64,000 bases of DNA, taken from Christensenellaceae bacterium. Its GTDB lineage: Bacteria; Bacillota; Clostridia; Christensenellales; Christensenellaceae. Below, one piece after another: positions 43,886 through 52,789 of this stretch (position 1 is its first letter; each line of letters starts with the position of its first letter). The notes under the pieces were generated by a model, which had not been told where the DNA came from, ran no database searches, and saw nothing but the letters and a program-made list of their open reading frames with translations. The translations under genes and the position numbers were made by a program. The DNA lies in the NCBI GenBank assembly GCA_022846035.1, contig AP025580.1, positions 1,550,001-1,614,000 of the forward strand, given 5' to 3'.

Positions 43886-45957
43886 AACTTGTAATTGCAG
43901 AGAAACCGAGCGTCGGGGCGGCGATTGCCGCCGTTATTGGCGCGAATGAAAAGCGCAGCGGATATTTTGAGGGCAGCGGCTACCTTGTGTCGTGGTGTAT
44001 CGGGCATTTGATTAGCCTTGCAGACGCGGCAACCTACAACGAGCAGTACCGAAAATGGAAGTATGACGATCTCCCCATTGTCCCGCAGGATTGGCAGTTT
44101 ACCGTTGCCAGCGGCAAGGAGCAGCAGTTTTCCGTACTCAAAGACCTTATGCAGCGCAGCGACGTTTCCGAGATTGTCAATGCGTGCGACAGCGGGCGCG
44201 AGGGAGAACTCATTTTTCGATTTGTCTACGAACAGGTAAATTGCCAAAAGCCCTTTTCCCGCCTTTGGATTAGCAGCATGGAAGAAAGCGCAATCCGCGA
44301 GGGCTTTTCAAACCTCAAAGACGGGCGCAGCTATGACAACCTCTATCAATCCGCGCTTTGCAGAGCAAAGGCAGATTGGCTTGTCGGGATTAACGCGACC
44401 CGCCTTTTCTCTATCCTCTATCACAAAACGCTGAATGTCGGCAGAGTGCAGACGCCCACCCTTACCATGCTGGTAAACCGCGACTATGCGATCAGCAGCT
44501 TTAAGAAAGAAAAATATCATGTTGTCCGTCTGGACGCGGGCGGTGTTTCGGCTTTGTCCGAAAGGCTGAACGAAGAAGCGGCGGCGCAGCAGATGAAAGC
44601 GGCTTGCGAGAAATCGCAAGCCGTTTGTACTTCCCTCAAAAAAGAGAAAAAGACCGTTGCACCGCCGAAGCTGTTTGACCTTACCGCGTTGCAGCGCGAA
44701 GCCAACCGCCTGTACGGGTTTACGGCGAAACAGACCCTTGATTATGCGCAAGCCCTCTACGAAAAGCGGCTTTTGACCTATCCCCGCACCGACAGCAAAT
44801 ATATCACTTCCGATATGCAGCGCAGCACAAAGGAACTCATTACCGGGCTTTGTTCGCTGCTTCCCTTTATGCGGGACGTGAAGCTGCAAGCAGACCTTAC
44901 AAGGGTTTGCGACAACAGCAAAGTAACCGACCACCACGCTATTTTGCCGACAGCCGAGTTTTTGAAAACGGGCTTTTCTTCCCTTACCGACAGCGAAACA
45001 AAACTTATGACCCTTGTATGCGCGAAGCTGCTTTGCGCCGCAGCCGCGCCCTATGAATATGAAGCGGTTACGGCGGTTATCTCTTGCGGCGGTTATACCT
45101 TTACCGCAAAGGGAAAGACGACGCTTTGCGAGGGGTGGCGTGAGATTGAAAAGCTGTCCCGCGCCGCGTCCGAGGAACAGGACGAGGACGCAGAGCCGGA
45201 AACCGTTTTGCCGCCGCTTGCCGAGGGGCAGACCTTTGACAATCCGGCAGCGGAGATCTCCGAGCGTTACACGCAGCCCCCAAAGGCATTTACCGAAGAT
45301 ACGCTTCTGTCCGCTATGGAGAACGCGGGCAAGGAAGAAACGCCGGAGGACGCAGAGCGCAAAGGGTTAGGCACTACCGCAACGCGGGCGGGTATCATTG
45401 AAAAACTCATTAGCGCGGGCTTTGCCGAGCGCAAGGGCAAAAAGCTAATCCCCACAAAGGACGGGTATAACCTTGCCGCTATCCTGCCCGAAGTCCTTAC
45501 GTCCCCGCAGCTTACGGCAGAATGGGAAACCCGCCTTACCGGGATTGCCAAAGGCAGCGACAGCCCGGACGATTTCATGCGCAGCATTGAGGAAATGACA
45601 GCGGGGCTTGTCAAGACCTATTCCGCGATTTCCGAGGATAAAGCGAAGCTGTTTACCCCGCAGCGGGAAGCAATCGGCACTTGCCCCCGTTGCGGCGCGG
45701 CGGTTTACGAGGGCAAGAAAAACTTTTACTGCTCCGACAGGGCTTGCAGCTTTGTGATGTGGAAGAATGACCGCTTTTTTGAGCAGCGCAAAAAGGCTTT
45801 CACAAAGGCGATTGCCGCCGCCCTTTTGAAAGACGGAAAGGTAAAAATCAAAGGTATGTACTCGACCAAGACGGGAAAGACCTTTGACGGAGTTGTGCTG
45901 CTTGCCGACACAGGCGGCAAGTATGTAAACTTCCGCGTCGAGCAGAACCGAAAATGA
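43882..45957 (+). CDS. topB: DNA topoisomerase III
   Basis: The 691-residue type IA topoisomerase starts MKLVIAEKPSVGAAIAAVIG. The TOPRIM motif is ACDSGREGELIFRFVY, the catalytic tyrosine lies in LLTYPRTDSKYIT, and the C-terminus has a zinc motif (CPRCGAAVYEG, YCSDRACSF). ICEs of this family carry topB, probably to resolve DNA during transfer or replication. It overlaps both neighbours by ATGA. Confidence 0.94.
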   Translation: MKLVIAEKPSVGAAIAAVIGANEKRSGYFEGSGYLVSWCIGHLISLADAATYNEQYRKWKYDDLPIVPQDWQFTVASGKEQQFSVLKDLMQRSDVSEIVNACDSGREGELIFRFVYEQVNCQKPFSRLWISSMEESAIREGFSNLKDGRSYDNLYQSALCRAKADWLVGINATRLFSILYHKTLNVGRVQTPTLTMLVNRDYAISSFKKEKYHVVRLDAGGVSALSERLNEEAAAQQMKAACEKSQAVCTSLKKEKKTVAPPKLFDLTALQREANRLYGFTAKQTLDYAQALYEKRLLTYPRTDSKYITSDMQRSTKELITGLCSLLPFMRDVKLQADLTRVCDNSKVTDHHAILPTAEFLKTGFSSLTDSETKLMTLVCAKLLCAAAAPYEYEAVTAVISCGGYTFTAKGKTTLCEGWREIEKLSRAASEEQDEDAEPETVLPPLAEGQTFDNPAAEISERYTQPPKAFTEDTLLSAMENAGKEETPEDAERKGLGTTATRAGIIEKLISAGFAERKGKKLIPTKDGYNLAAILPEVLTSPQLTAEWETRLTGIAKGSDSPDDFMRSIEEMTAGLVKTYSAISEDKAKLFTPQREAIGTCPRCGAAVYEGKKNFYCSDRACSFVMWKNDRFFEQRKKAFTKAIAAALLKDGKVKIKGMYSTKTGKTFDGVVLLADTGGKYVNFRVEQNRK

Positions 45958-46322
45958 TAAGGCTTGATGAAAAGCAATACCGCGCCGTAAAGAAAATGAC
46001 CCGCGCCGCTTGTGCAAACAACGATTGCGGGAATTGTCTGCTGCTGGACGACGGGGAAACTTGCGTTTGTGTGCAGAGTATCAGCTATTCGCTGCTATGC
46101 CGCTATTTCCGCGAAGCGGTATTACCCGCCGACAGGCAGCTTTGCGAACAGATCACCCGCAGCGGGGAAACCGATTTGAAGCGTTGCGCGGTATGCGGCA
46201 GCACGTTTGCGGCGGGCAGCAACCGGGCGAAATACTGCCCCGATTGCGCGGCAAAGATACGCCGCAGACAGAAAGCCCAAAGCGAGAGAAACAGGCGTTT
46301 ACGGATAAAAACAACTACATAG
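45954..46322 (+). CDS. Cys-rich VLP-type small protein
   Basis: The 122-residue protein has CANNDCGNCLLLDDGETCVC, SLLCRYFREAVLPAD, which is the VLP motif region, and a zinc-ribbon-like end (CAVCGSTF and YCPDCAAKI) with a basic tail. It matches the Cys_rich_VLP domain proteins of Tn1549-like elements. The stop codon lies inside the oriT-like repeat A. Probably a DNA- or metal-binding accessory protein; function unknown. Confidence 0.8.
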   Translation: MIRLDEKQYRAVKKMTRAACANNDCGNCLLLDDGETCVCVQSISYSLLCRYFREAVLPADRQLCEQITRSGETDLKRCAVCGSTFAAGSNRAKYCPDCAAKIRRRQKAQSERNRRLRIKTTT

Positions 46323-46420
46323 CAAGCACAGCAAACGAGTACCCGTTTGCGAGAAATGCCCGCGCTTCCCATAGAGAGCGCGGGCATTTTGCTTGTTGGG
46401 ATAGTCCCAAACCCTTATAT
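46320..46420 (+). repeat. oriT-like repeat A
   Basis: This block shares two parts with repeat B at 51854-51920 in the opposite orientation: TAGCAAGCACAGCAAACGAG plus TACCCGTTTGCGA (a GCAAACG hairpin), and GCTTGTTGGGATA with TCCCAAACCCTTATA (a TTGGGA hairpin). Between them A has an extra 13-bp hairpin (46354-46366 / 46377-46389, AAATGCCCGCGCT) followed by T bases, which resembles a terminator. It lies just upstream of the antirestriction gene. Confidence 0.85.
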
Positions 46421-46447
46421 GACCGAGAAAGGACGTGATGAAAGAAT

Positions 46448-49400
46448 ATGCCGTATTCCTCATACGACCATGACAAATTGGAAACCGCCGAAACCATGCG
46501 GATAGAACGCCGGATATATTTTGAAGCAAAGGACAGGGAGATTGCCCCTTATGCTTCCTTGCCGATTGCGCAGCTACTTTCCATGCGCAGCGAAAGCGCG
46601 GCGGCAGAACAGGCGATTTTTGACGACCTTAAAGAACGCGCCGCCGCATGGGAAGAACAGGCGGGAAGAACGCTTTTGCTGGATAAAACACTTGAATATG
46701 TGAGAACGCCGCACGTCCAGCACACCGCTAACGAGTGGCAGACCACCGAGCATAACCGCCATATTCGCAGCAACCGGGTATATCAGATGAATTACTACAT
46801 TTACGAGAATACCCGCTACGACAAAGAAGCGCAGAAATCTATCCCGTATTCATGGACGCTTACATGGAGCGTGCGCACCAACAGCCCAAGCAGAACCCAA
46901 GCGAAGATTGCCGGACAAGATAGAAAGGTTTTCACCGACAAGGCAGCTATGGAAAAGTATCTGAATGGGCGTATCAAAGCGTATGACCGTCTGTTTACGG
47001 AAATCTCCCCGCCTATCCCGCAGGAGTACGCCGACTATTTCAAAGTAAACGGTATGCTCATGCCGGACTACACCATAGAGGGCGAAGAACCCCCGCAGCA
47101 GCAACAGGCGGCAGCTATCCCCGAAAATACCGGGCAGGAAAAGGAGCGTGAACACATGAGCGAACAGTTTTCTATTATGATAGGCAACCGCAGCCGCTTT
47201 GACGCGGGCGACCCCGGCGGCTATTGGCTGGATATGCCCGCCACAAAGGAGCAGTTGCACGAAGCTATGCGGAACGTCGGCATTACCGCCGACAACCCGC
47301 AGGATTTTTCCATTCGCGGCTATTCCGACGACCCGGAGAAACATATTGCCTTGCCTTATGAAATGGTATGCGCCGCCGACGTGGACGAACTCAATTTTCT
47401 TGCGGCGCGGCTCGAACAGCTTGACCCCGCCGAGGTTGGCAAGCTGAACGCAGCCTTGCAGCAGAAAAACGGGCTTGCAAATATTGGACAGGTAATTGAC
47501 TTCACCTACAACGTGGATTTCTACGTCCATATCCCCGAAGTACATAACTACCACGATTTGGGCGACTATTACTTAAATCAATCCGGCATGGTACAAATGC
47601 CCGAAGAATGGAAAGGCGGCATTGACCTTTCTACTTTTGGCAGGAACGCTGCCGCGCAGGAAAAAGGCGCGTTTACCGAGTACGGCTATATCGTGGAAAG
47701 CGGCGACGAGTGGGAACGGCAGTTTGAGGGGCGCGAAGTGCCGGAAGAATACCGCATTATGAGTTACCCGCAGCCGGAGCGCGGCGAACAGGACAAAGCC
47801 TATATGGACGCAGCCGAAACGCAGCAAGCAGACGCACAGGCCGCAGAGCCGCAGCAGCCCCGCCCCGTCGTCCCCATTATCCTTACTTCCGAAAAGCCCG
47901 CCGAAAAGGTAAAGGAGATCACCGCGCGTTTGGAACAGGGCGTACAGGCGATTTTTGACAGCGACCGCTACAAAGAGTTTCTTACTGCCATGTCGAAGTT
48001 TCACGATTACAGCTTGAATAACACTATCCTAATTGCCATGCAGGGCGGCAATTTGGTAAAGGGCTATTCACAATGGCAGAAAGAGTTTGACCGCCATGTA
48101 AAGAAAGGCGAGAAAGGCATTAAAATCTTTGCCCCCGCGCCCTACAAGGTGAAAAAGCTGGTTGATAAAATCGACCCCGAAACGAGAAAGCCCATGCTTG
48201 ACCGCGAGGGAAAAGTGGTAAAGGAAGAAAAGGAAATCACCGTCCCCGCCTTTAAGGTTATAACCGTCTTTGATATTTCGCAGACCGAGGGCAAGGAGTT
48301 TCCCGACCTTTCCGTTAAACCGCTGCTTGCCGATGTGGAGCAGTACGAGGATTTTTTCGCCGCCCTTGAAAAAGCGTCCCCCGTCCCGATTGCATTTGAG
48401 CAGATCACAAACGGCGCAAATGGGTATTTCAGTTTGACCGACAAGCGTATTGCAATCAAAGAGGGCGTGAGTGAATTACAGGCGGTAAAGACCGCCATTC
48501 ACGAAATCGCCCATGCGAAGCTGCACGACGTAGACTTAAACGCCCCGCCGGAGCAGCAAAACCGCGTTGACCGCCATACCTGCGAGGTAGAAGCGGAAAG
48601 CGTCGCTTATACGGTTTGCCAGCATTTCGGCCTTGATACTTCCGATTACTCTTTCGGCTATGTGGCTGGTTGGAGCAGCGGCAAGGAAATGACCGAGTTA
48701 AAAGCGTCCCTTGAAACAATACAGACCACCGCAAAGGAACTCATTACCGAGATTGAGGGGCATTTTACCGAGTTGCAGCAGCAGCGGCAAGCCGAGCAGG
48801 AGCAGGGCGATACCTTTTCCATTTATCAGTTAAAGCGCGGGGACGAAACAAGGGACTTGCGCTTTGAGCCTTATGACCGTCTGCAAGCGGCTGGACTTAC
48901 CATTGACCGGGTAAATTATGAACTCGTCTATACTGCACCGCTTACAAAGGATATGACGCTGGGCGACATTTGGGAAAGGTTTAATATCGACCACCCCGCC
49001 GATTTCAAGGGGCATAGCCTTTCCGTTTCCGACATTGTTGTGCTTCATCAGAACGACGAGGACACCGCCCACTATGTAGACAGTATCGGTTTTCAGCAAG
49101 TGCCGGAGTTTTTGCAGGAGCAGCAGACCCCCGTATTTGACAAGCTGCCGCCCGAACAGCAGCAAGCCTTGTCCGACACCGTACAAGACACTTTGCAAAT
49201 GCTGGTTGACGCAGACAAGCGGATTTATGGCGACGTTACGGGCAAGACCCTTGAAGCAATCGCGGCGCAAGGATATTCCTACAAGGACGGGCAGCTTGAA
49301 AAGCAGCAGCCGGAAGCGACCCCCGACAGCCTTTTGACGGGTGAAACCGTCAGAACGCCGAGGGGCAATTTTCATATTACCGATATGAGCCGTGAACAGA

Positions 49401-49795
49401 TCGAAGCGGCGGGATTTGGTTTTCACCATGCGTCGGAGGACGGGAAGTATCTCATTATGGGGAATGGCACACAGGCTTATGCCATAGCCGCCGAGCAGCC
49501 GCAGCGGGATAATCCCTTAAAGCACGTCGAGGACACCATAGAGCAGAACGACAACAATTTTGACGGGCTTATCAACAATACGCCGCAAACGCCCACCGTT
49601 GCAGATTTTGAGCAGCGGGCAAAGGCGGGGGAAGCGATTTCCGTTACCGACCTTGCAAAAGCGGTAAAAGCCGAGAAACGGGAACAGCCGCAGAAAAAAC
49701 CGTCCATTTTGAAGAAGCTGGACGAATACAAGAAACAGGCGGCGCAGCAGCCGAAAGATAAACAGAAAGAGCATAAAAAGGATTTGGAGGTTTGA
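46448..49795 (+). CDS. Multidomain antirestriction protein (ArdA-like, ArdC-like, YodL, DUF4316)
   Basis: The 1115-residue protein reads as a fusion. After an N-terminal DUF3849-like part (1-200) comes an ArdA-like segment (FSIMIGNRSRFDAGDPGGYW, about 237-340). Next is an ArdC N-terminal ssDNA-binding domain (about 490-600; YSLNNTILIAMQGGNLVKGY) and a zincin with AIHEIAHAKLHDVD (about 680-695). A YodL domain follows (FEPYDRLQAAGLTIDRVNYE, LSVSDIVVLHQND) and a DUF4316 end (TVADFEQRAKAGEAISVTDL). ArdC-type proteases are held to protect incoming DNA from restriction. The gene lies directly behind oriT-like repeat A, fitting early expression in the recipient. Confidence 0.82.
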   Translation: MPYSSYDHDKLETAETMRIERRIYFEAKDREIAPYASLPIAQLLSMRSESAAAEQAIFDDLKERAAAWEEQAGRTLLLDKTLEYVRTPHVQHTANEWQTTEHNRHIRSNRVYQMNYYIYENTRYDKEAQKSIPYSWTLTWSVRTNSPSRTQAKIAGQDRKVFTDKAAMEKYLNGRIKAYDRLFTEISPPIPQEYADYFKVNGMLMPDYTIEGEEPPQQQQAAAIPENTGQEKEREHMSEQFSIMIGNRSRFDAGDPGGYWLDMPATKEQLHEAMRNVGITADNPQDFSIRGYSDDPEKHIALPYEMVCAADVDELNFLAARLEQLDPAEVGKLNAALQQKNGLANIGQVIDFTYNVDFYVHIPEVHNYHDLGDYYLNQSGMVQMPEEWKGGIDLSTFGRNAAAQEKGAFTEYGYIVESGDEWERQFEGREVPEEYRIMSYPQPERGEQDKAYMDAAETQQADAQAAEPQQPRPVVPIILTSEKPAEKVKEITARLEQGVQAIFDSDRYKEFLTAMSKFHDYSLNNTILIAMQGGNLVKGYSQWQKEFDRHVKKGEKGIKIFAPAPYKVKKLVDKIDPETRKPMLDREGKVVKEEKEITVPAFKVITVFDISQTEGKEFPDLSVKPLLADVEQYEDFFAALEKASPVPIAFEQITNGANGYFSLTDKRIAIKEGVSELQAVKTAIHEIAHAKLHDVDLNAPPEQQNRVDRHTCEVEAESVAYTVCQHFGLDTSDYSFGYVAGWSSGKEMTELKASLETIQTTAKELITEIEGHFTELQQQRQAEQEQGDTFSIYQLKRGDETRDLRFEPYDRLQAAGLTIDRVNYELVYTAPLTKDMTLGDIWERFNIDHPADFKGHSLSVSDIVVLHQNDEDTAHYVDSIGFQQVPEFLQEQQTPVFDKLPPEQQQALSDTVQDTLQMLVDADKRIYGDVTGKTLEAIAAQGYSYKDGQLEKQQPEATPDSLLTGETVRTPRGNFHITDMSREQIEAAGFGFHHASEDGKYLIMGNGTQAYAIAAEQPQRDNPLKHVEDTIEQNDNNFDGLINNTPQTPTVADFEQRAKAGEAISVTDLAKAVKAEKREQPQKKPSILKKLDEYKKQAAQQPKDKQKEHKKDLEV

Positions 49796-49799
49796 TAGC

Positions 49800-50009
49800 A
49801 TGAATACCCGCTTTACCATTGAGGAAGAAAACATTGTTGCGATCTACGCCGAGGACAGCCGGGAAACAACGCTTGAAAATATCCTTGCCGCCATGCCCTA
49901 CATGGACGAGGATATGCGCCAGCTTGCCGCCGCAGCGGTGAACAAGCTGCAAGCCATGACGGACAGCGAGTTTTCCGAAAGGGAGTTTATCTTGACCGAC
50001 GAGGAATAG
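49800..50009 (+). CDS. Transposon-transfer assisting protein (TTRAP)
   Basis: The 69-residue protein (FTIEEENIVAIYAEDSRE, LAAMPYMDEDMRQLAA, SEREFILTDEE) matches the TTRAP family (PF14203) of ICE-borne small proteins. It starts 4 bp after the antirestriction stop behind GGAGG, so it is the last gene of the rightward operon. A strong terminator follows. Its exact role is not known to me. Confidence 0.8.
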   Translation: MNTRFTIEEENIVAIYAEDSRETTLENILAAMPYMDEDMRQLAAAAVNKLQAMTDSEFSEREFILTDEE

Positions 50010-50020
50010 CCCATAGAAAA

Positions 50021-50068
50021 CAGGGGCGCGGTTGCCGATTTCCGGCACCGCGCCCCTGTTCTTTTTTT
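50021..50068 (+). terminator. Terminator of the long rightward transfer operon
   Basis: An 11-bp GC-rich stem (CAGGGGCGCGG / CCGCGCCCCTG) with an inner TGCCG / CGGCA stem is followed by TTCTTTTTTT. It ends the operon that starts near 24748. Confidence 0.85.
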
Positions 50069-50073
50069 GTCCT

Positions 50074-50099
50074 TGCGTGGACAATTAGAAAGCCGTTTT
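50074..50099 (-). repeat. 26-bp repeat, copy 2
   Basis: The exact reverse complement of 25045-25070, directly after the operon terminator. The two copies thus bracket the rightward transfer operon in inverted orientation. Confidence 0.85.
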
Positions 50100-50210
50100 T
50101 GCGGGTTTGAATATACTTTATCGTCTATGCTGTTTCCCCGCGCTGGAAGCCGCAGAAACACAGGCGTTTTCAGCCCTTAACGTTCCACTTGCCACCCCAT
50201 GTTTTGCGCC

Positions 50211-51545
50211 TTATCGCTCCTGCTCCCGCGCCCTGCTTTGGGACGGGTAAAGAATACTATCGACGTTCTTTTTGACAATGCCGTATTCTTGCATTTGCTT
50301 TTTCGCTTGGCGGTAATCCTCATACAATTTGCTTTTTCTGTCGTTTAAGCTGCTATACTCCTTGCGCAGCGCGGCGAGATCGGGCAGCTTCTTTATCTGC
50401 ATTTCCTTTAATGCCCTTGCCGCAGCTTCAAACAGGATAATTTCGCTTTCATGCCCCCGCAGATACTTTTCCTTGTCCCGCGACTTCTTGTATTCCTCGT
50501 AAATCGGTTTTAATTGTCGGTATGTGGTCGTGTGCTTGATAAGCAGCGACAAATCAGACATACGCTGCTCTACGTCCTTAACCGCCCTTGCCGCCGCGTC
50601 ATGGGCGGTCATAATATCGGCTATCTTGCTTTCAAGTTCGCTATAATACTCAATCTTGTTTTCGGTTAGGAAGTTCATGCTTTTAGCAGCCTGTTTCAGA
50701 TTATGGATTTTTGCCCACCGTTCATAGCCCGCCGACTGTTGGGCTTTGATACTGTTTTCAAGATCGACGACAAGCCGGATTTTCTTATCTTCCCGCAGCG
50801 TTTTTGTTTTGGCAACATACACGCCCTTGATACGCTCCTTTATCGCTTCTTCCGTATAGGCCGCGCCGAGCGTCTTTGTGCGGGTAAACCGTTCCTGTCC
50901 GGCAGCGCGAAAGGAAATGTATTTGCCCTGTTTGATTTCATACCCCATTTCCTGCAAGCGGCGCAGCAGTTCGTCAAAATCTTTCACTTGGGGAATGAGA
51001 GTATCTATCGCCGTTTTCAGCTTTGCTTTGTAGCTTGTCCCTTGCTTTTCGGCGGTGTATTCTGCATAGCTTTTTCCCTTGTCCTGTCCCGGTACGACGA
51101 CGGATAGCCCATGCTCTTTACATATCCTGTCGCTGGTGCGCCGGATAAAGTGATAGCTTTGCTTGTTGGAATGGTACTTTTTGTAGTCAACGAAGCTAAC
51201 CGCGTTGAAAATCAAGTGATTATGCAGATGGTCTTTATCGACGTGAGTTGTCAAAACAAACTCATACTTGCCGCCTAATACCGCCCCGGCAAGTTCCATG
51301 CCGATTTTGTGCGCTTCTTCCGGTGTGGTTTCTCCCACCGCAAAGGATTGTATCAAGTGCCGCCCTAAATGTGTGCCGCGATCTCCGGCAGCTTCCCGCG
51401 TCCATGCAAACTCAATATCGGCGGTTTCCAGCCCGCAGCCGAAAGAGGACGCAAGCAGCTTCCCGTCTGTCTTTTCGGGATTTAAGATATAGTCTATCGC
51501 AGCCTTTAAGGTTGATTTAATAGGGTGCGTCTTTGTAACCGCCAT
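50211..51545 (-). CDS. MOBP-type relaxase
   Basis: The 444-residue protein starts MAVTKTHPIKSTLKAAIDYI, with a nucleophile Tyr candidate in that first segment. It contains the metal-binding three-His motif HVDKDHLHNHLIFN (about residues 100-113), preceded by KYEFVLTT. The C-terminal half is charged and coiled-coil rich. This is the Relaxase/VirD2 (PF03432) pattern; it nicks oriT and pilots the strand to the coupling protein. It overlaps mobC by 40 bp. Orientation is opposite to the transfer operon. Confidence 0.92.
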   Translation of the reverse strand: MAVTKTHPIKSTLKAAIDYILNPEKTDGKLLASSFGCGLETADIEFAWTREAAGDRGTHLGRHLIQSFAVGETTPEEAHKIGMELAGAVLGGKYEFVLTTHVDKDHLHNHLIFNAVSFVDYKKYHSNKQSYHFIRRTSDRICKEHGLSVVVPGQDKGKSYAEYTAEKQGTSYKAKLKTAIDTLIPQVKDFDELLRRLQEMGYEIKQGKYISFRAAGQERFTRTKTLGAAYTEEAIKERIKGVYVAKTKTLREDKKIRLVVDLENSIKAQQSAGYERWAKIHNLKQAAKSMNFLTENKIEYYSELESKIADIMTAHDAAARAVKDVEQRMSDLSLLIKHTTTYRQLKPIYEEYKKSRDKEKYLRGHESEIILFEAAARALKEMQIKKLPDLAALRKEYSSLNDRKSKLYEDYRQAKKQMQEYGIVKKNVDSILYPSQSRAREQER

Positions 51546-51835
51546 ATCTCGTCCACCGCCTTTTTAATGTCCTCTATATCCTGCCTGTAAACCGTCCCCG
51601 TCGCATTGGCGCGTTTTGCAATCTGGTTGATGTTCCGGCTCACCGCTTGCAGTTCCCGGATATATGCTTTTGTGTCGCTTCGGTCAACGACAAGAATATA
51701 CCCGTCTATCGCCATTTTACGGAAGTATGCCCCATACTGCTTTATGGGAAGCTGCTTCATCTTCTCGTCGATCAGCCGCTTTTCTTCTTCCGTAACGTAA
51801 AACTTCATCTGTATATTTCTCTTTCGGTTTTCCAT
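51506..51835 (-). CDS. mobC: MobC relaxosome accessory protein
   Basis: The 109-residue protein has a ribbon-helix-helix-like start (KRNIQMKFYVTEEEKRLIDEKM) and the MobC signature ELQAVSRNINQIAKRANATG. MobC proteins bind oriT and help the relaxase. It is located between oriT-like repeat B (18 bp upstream) and the relaxase gene, as usual. Confidence 0.9.
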   Translation of the reverse strand: MENRKRNIQMKFYVTEEEKRLIDEKMKQLPIKQYGAYFRKMAIDGYILVVDRSDTKAYIRELQAVSRNINQIAKRANATGTVYRQDIEDIKKAVDEIWRLQRRTLLNQP

Positions 51836-51853
51836 TTCCGCACCGCCTTTCGG

Positions 51854-51920
51854 TATAAGGGTTTGGGATTATCCCAACAAGCACTTTTCGCAAACGGGTA
51901 CTCGTTTGCTGTGCTTGCTA
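51854..51920 (-). repeat. oriT-like repeat B (probable functional oriT)
   Basis: On the minus strand this reads TAGCAAGCACAGCAAACGAG, TACCCGTTTGCGAAAAGTGC and TTGTTGGGATAATCCCAAAC. It holds two hairpins (GCAAACG and TTGGGAT / ATCCCAA). Its place directly upstream of mobC and the relaxase gene is the standard position of oriT. The nick site is not identified. Confidence 0.65.
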
Positions 51921-52034
51921 TCTACTCCTTATCCCGTTTCAAAGGCAGCGTTTGTTGCACTCTCTTTCTAATTTGGCGCAAAAAAAGATTGCAGCCCCTA
52001 TGCGCTGCAATCTCCTGCTTCCCATATTGTGAGG

Positions 52035-52397
52035 TTAGTCCTCTGCTTGTTCGACTTCTGTTATCTCCCTTGCCGTTGCGGTTACAATCCGTATGCCTTT
52101 ATCGCTCATACCGTCCAGCAGCGCGTCAAGCTGCCGCCGCCCGGTGGATTTCTCCGCATTGCTGTTCGGGAAGAAAAATTGATCTACCGAAATATGATAC
52201 CGGGTTACAAGGTCATAGAATACCTGTAAACTCGGCTGTTGTCCCTTGTTCTCGATATTCGCAAGGTAGCGCGGGGAAATATATAACTCGTCGCTTACCT
52301 TTTTGCGGCTCTCGCCGTATTCATTTCTCGCGGCTTTTATAGCTGCCCCGAAAGCCTTAAAGTCGTACAATGGTACGGGTCTTTTTGCCATTTTCAT
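52035..52397 (-). CDS. Xre-family helix-turn-helix regulator
   Basis: The 120-residue protein has an HTH_3 domain (FGAAIKAARNEYGESRKKVS, YISPRYLANIENKGQQPSL) and a C-terminal tail (LDALLDGMSDKGIRIVTATA) typical of regulators in Tn1549-like ICEs. It lies upstream of mobC on the same strand and divergent from the cargo promoter at 52485, so it may control either side. The starts at 52397 and 52391 are both possible. Confidence 0.85.
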   Translation of the reverse strand: MKMAKRPVPLYDFKAFGAAIKAARNEYGESRKKVSDELYISPRYLANIENKGQQPSLQVFYDLVTRYHISVDQFFFPNSNAEKSTGRRQLDALLDGMSDKGIRIVTATAREITEVEQAED

Positions 52398-52484
52398 TCA
52401 CCCTGTTACATTTTACAGTTCACCTTTCTTTTTGGATATGTCCACACAATTCATATCATTAGGTTAAATACTTCCTGTTGTGTA

Positions 52485-52513
52485 TTGACAGTAGACTGAT
52501 TTTCTGATAAAAT
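52485..52513 (+). promoter_or_regulatory. Strong sigma-A promoter of the cargo locus
   Basis: Consensus TTGACA (52485-52490) and TAAAAT (52508-52513) are spaced by exactly 17 bp. It starts an untranslated leader of about 270 bp before the KTR gene. Confidence 0.8.
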
Positions 52514-52541
52514 AAAATTTATGTAAAAGGAGGCGGCGTTT

Positions 52542-52568
52542 ATGTTGCATAGCATGCGTATTAGATAA
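52542..52568 (+). CDS. Leader peptide MLHSMRIR of the cargo attenuator
   Basis: An 8-codon frame (MLHSMRIR) follows a near-perfect ribosome site (AAAAGGAGG) with a 9-nt spacer. The frame has no protein function of its own. Its DNA (AGCATGCG, then TAGATAAGCAT) can pair with ATGCTTATTTTGCGGATGCT at 52616-52635, so ribosome stalling on it could alter the leader structure. Such leaders control drug-inducible genes such as tet and erm determinants. Confidence 0.7.
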   Translation: MLHSMRIR

Positions 52569-52588
52569 GCATTGAAAAAAAGGATTTT

Positions 52589-52612
52589 CCCATTTTCAAC
52601 ATGGGCTTTTTT
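52589..52612 (+). terminator. Attenuator hairpin in the cargo leader
   Basis: A stem CCCAT / ATGGG with a 7-nt loop is followed by CTTTTTT. It lies between the two arms that can pair (52553-52574 and 52616-52635), i.e. inside the larger leader structure. Confidence 0.6.
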
Positions 52613-52720
52613 GTCATGCTTATTTTGCGGATGCTATACAAAAAACTAACGACGTATAGATATAGTATAGACATAGTGCAAGCTATGCCTTAGTTTTGTT
52701 GTACTGCTCTGTGCATTATA

Positions 52721-52764
52721 AATGCAGGTCAATGCTCATGTTGAGGATTGACCTGCATTTTTTT
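52721..52764 (+). terminator. Second, strong terminator before the KTR gene
   Basis: A 14-bp stem (AAATGCAGGTCAAT / ATTGACCTGCATTT) is followed by a T-run. It lies 26 bp before the KTR start codon, so expression of the cargo must read through it. Confidence 0.75.
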
Positions 52765-52789
52765 GTGTAAAAAGGACGAGTGAAATATA

